Assembly: GCF_008728515.1 (NCBI RefSeq)
Contig: NC_044980.1
Coordinates: 62,927,590 to 62,991,589 of the forward strand
DNA: 64,000 nt
Origin: Papio anubis
Taxonomy: Eukaryota > Chordata > Mammalia > Primates > Cercopithecidae
Reading direction: 5' to 3'
The notes under the pieces were generated by a model that was not told where the DNA came from, made no database searches, and was given only the letters and a program-made list of their open reading frames with translations. Positions 63,481 to 64,000 of the stretch are shown here, piece after piece. Made by a program: the position numbers and the translations under genes. Each line of letters starts with the position of its first letter. The first letter of the stretch is position 1.

Positions 63481-64000
63481 GTGTCTTGATAGAGGGATGG
63501 CTCATTAGCACTGCAAAAGCACAGAGGGAGACCCTGCCTGAGGGAGGGATGTGTGTATATTTATTATCTTAACATTTATATTGCATCACCAAATGTTTTA
63601 TCACATATTTTAGGATAAGCAAATTCAGTAATACTAATTTTCCGGGCAAAGAGACATTAGATGAAACGCACAGGGGCAAAGTGTATGGGAGACCAGAAGC
63701 ACGGCCAAGAGTGGTGACCATAGAGAATTCCTATAGCGACACACACACACGATTTTATTTGACGGTATTTAATTATGCTCACAATTGCATTACCTTCAAC
63801 ATAGATCCTTTAGGCAAAGACCTGCAATGGTATTGCCCCTCCCACATTTGTTAGACATGTGATAGGTCTCTGGTTAGTTGCTTGTAGGACATTTAAGTGA
63901 TTTAACACTTTGTCTCTCACCTTTTAAATTTGGTAATTCTTTTCCTCAAGTTGACCTGTCCATATCCTATTCCAGTCTGACTTTTCTTAGAGCTCTGTGG

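Larger units (their letters stand above)
60544..64000 (+). other. PIK3R1: PIK3R1 intron 4 (partial)
   Basis: Donor GTAAGT at 60544; no acceptor with the next p85-alpha codons occurs before the window ends. Contains a polypyrimidine tract at about 60955-61015, a run of 23 A at 62072-62094, and the repeat relics listed below. No other gene seen. Confidence 0.85.

Noticed and set aside
60544..64000. Search for PIK3R1 exon 5 (next codons about DTPSVDLEM)
   Set aside because: Not found before the window ends; it must lie further right.

Overview
The window is mammalian nuclear DNA, most likely from an Old World monkey, and covers the 5' part of PIK3R1 (phosphoinositide-3-kinase regulatory subunit alpha, p85-alpha) on the + strand. 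The identification rests on three exons. Their joined translation gives the start of p85-alpha: the SH3 domain with its ALYDY motif, the first proline-rich motif, and the beginning of the BH/RhoGAP-like domain. All three have canonical GT/AG borders in compatible phase. The primate assignment rests on many Alu elements. The Old World monkey assignment rests on two young AluY copies and one AluY-containing composite that carry recalled cercopithecid-type differences (GGCTTGAGCC near the 5' end, CCGGATCTCAGC in the right arm). The exact species cannot be read from the sequence.

Layout: 1-1800 is 5' flanking DNA with an old MER5-type fragment, a small hairpin cluster and an isolated TATA-like site. 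About 1850-3480 is a CpG island that holds the promoter and non-coding exon 1 (about 2640-2873). Intron 1 (2874-13049) contains a Z-DNA-prone GT/GC tract, a pair of MIRs, a MaLR-type LTR and an L2 next to exon 2. Exon 2 (13050-13769) carries 386 nt of uORF-rich 5' UTR and codons 1-111 plus one base. Intron 2 (13770-59928, about 46 kb) is ordinary primate intronic DNA with many Alu, MIR, L2 and other repeat relics. Exon 3 (59929-60021), intron 3 (60022-60468) and exon 4 (60469-60543) follow, and the window ends inside intron 4. The rest of the gene (remaining BH domain, SH2 domains, iSH2 coiled coil, and the p55/p50 promoters) lies to the right.

I see only one protein-coding gene. The other open frames, including those of 358 and 390 codons in the CpG island, are explained by GC-rich sequence, Alu sequence or chance. 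I find no CRISPR array, operon, structured RNA gene or unknown multi-gene system. The points most worth a second look are: the uORF set with a stop codon overlapping the main AUG; a perfect 19-bp inverted repeat with a 2-nt spacer 540 bp before exon 3; a trimeric Alu and another nested Alu; inverted Alu pairs inside the pre-mRNA; a small polyadenylated LTR-derived retrocopy; and a possible Ser-to-Gly difference in exon 4.
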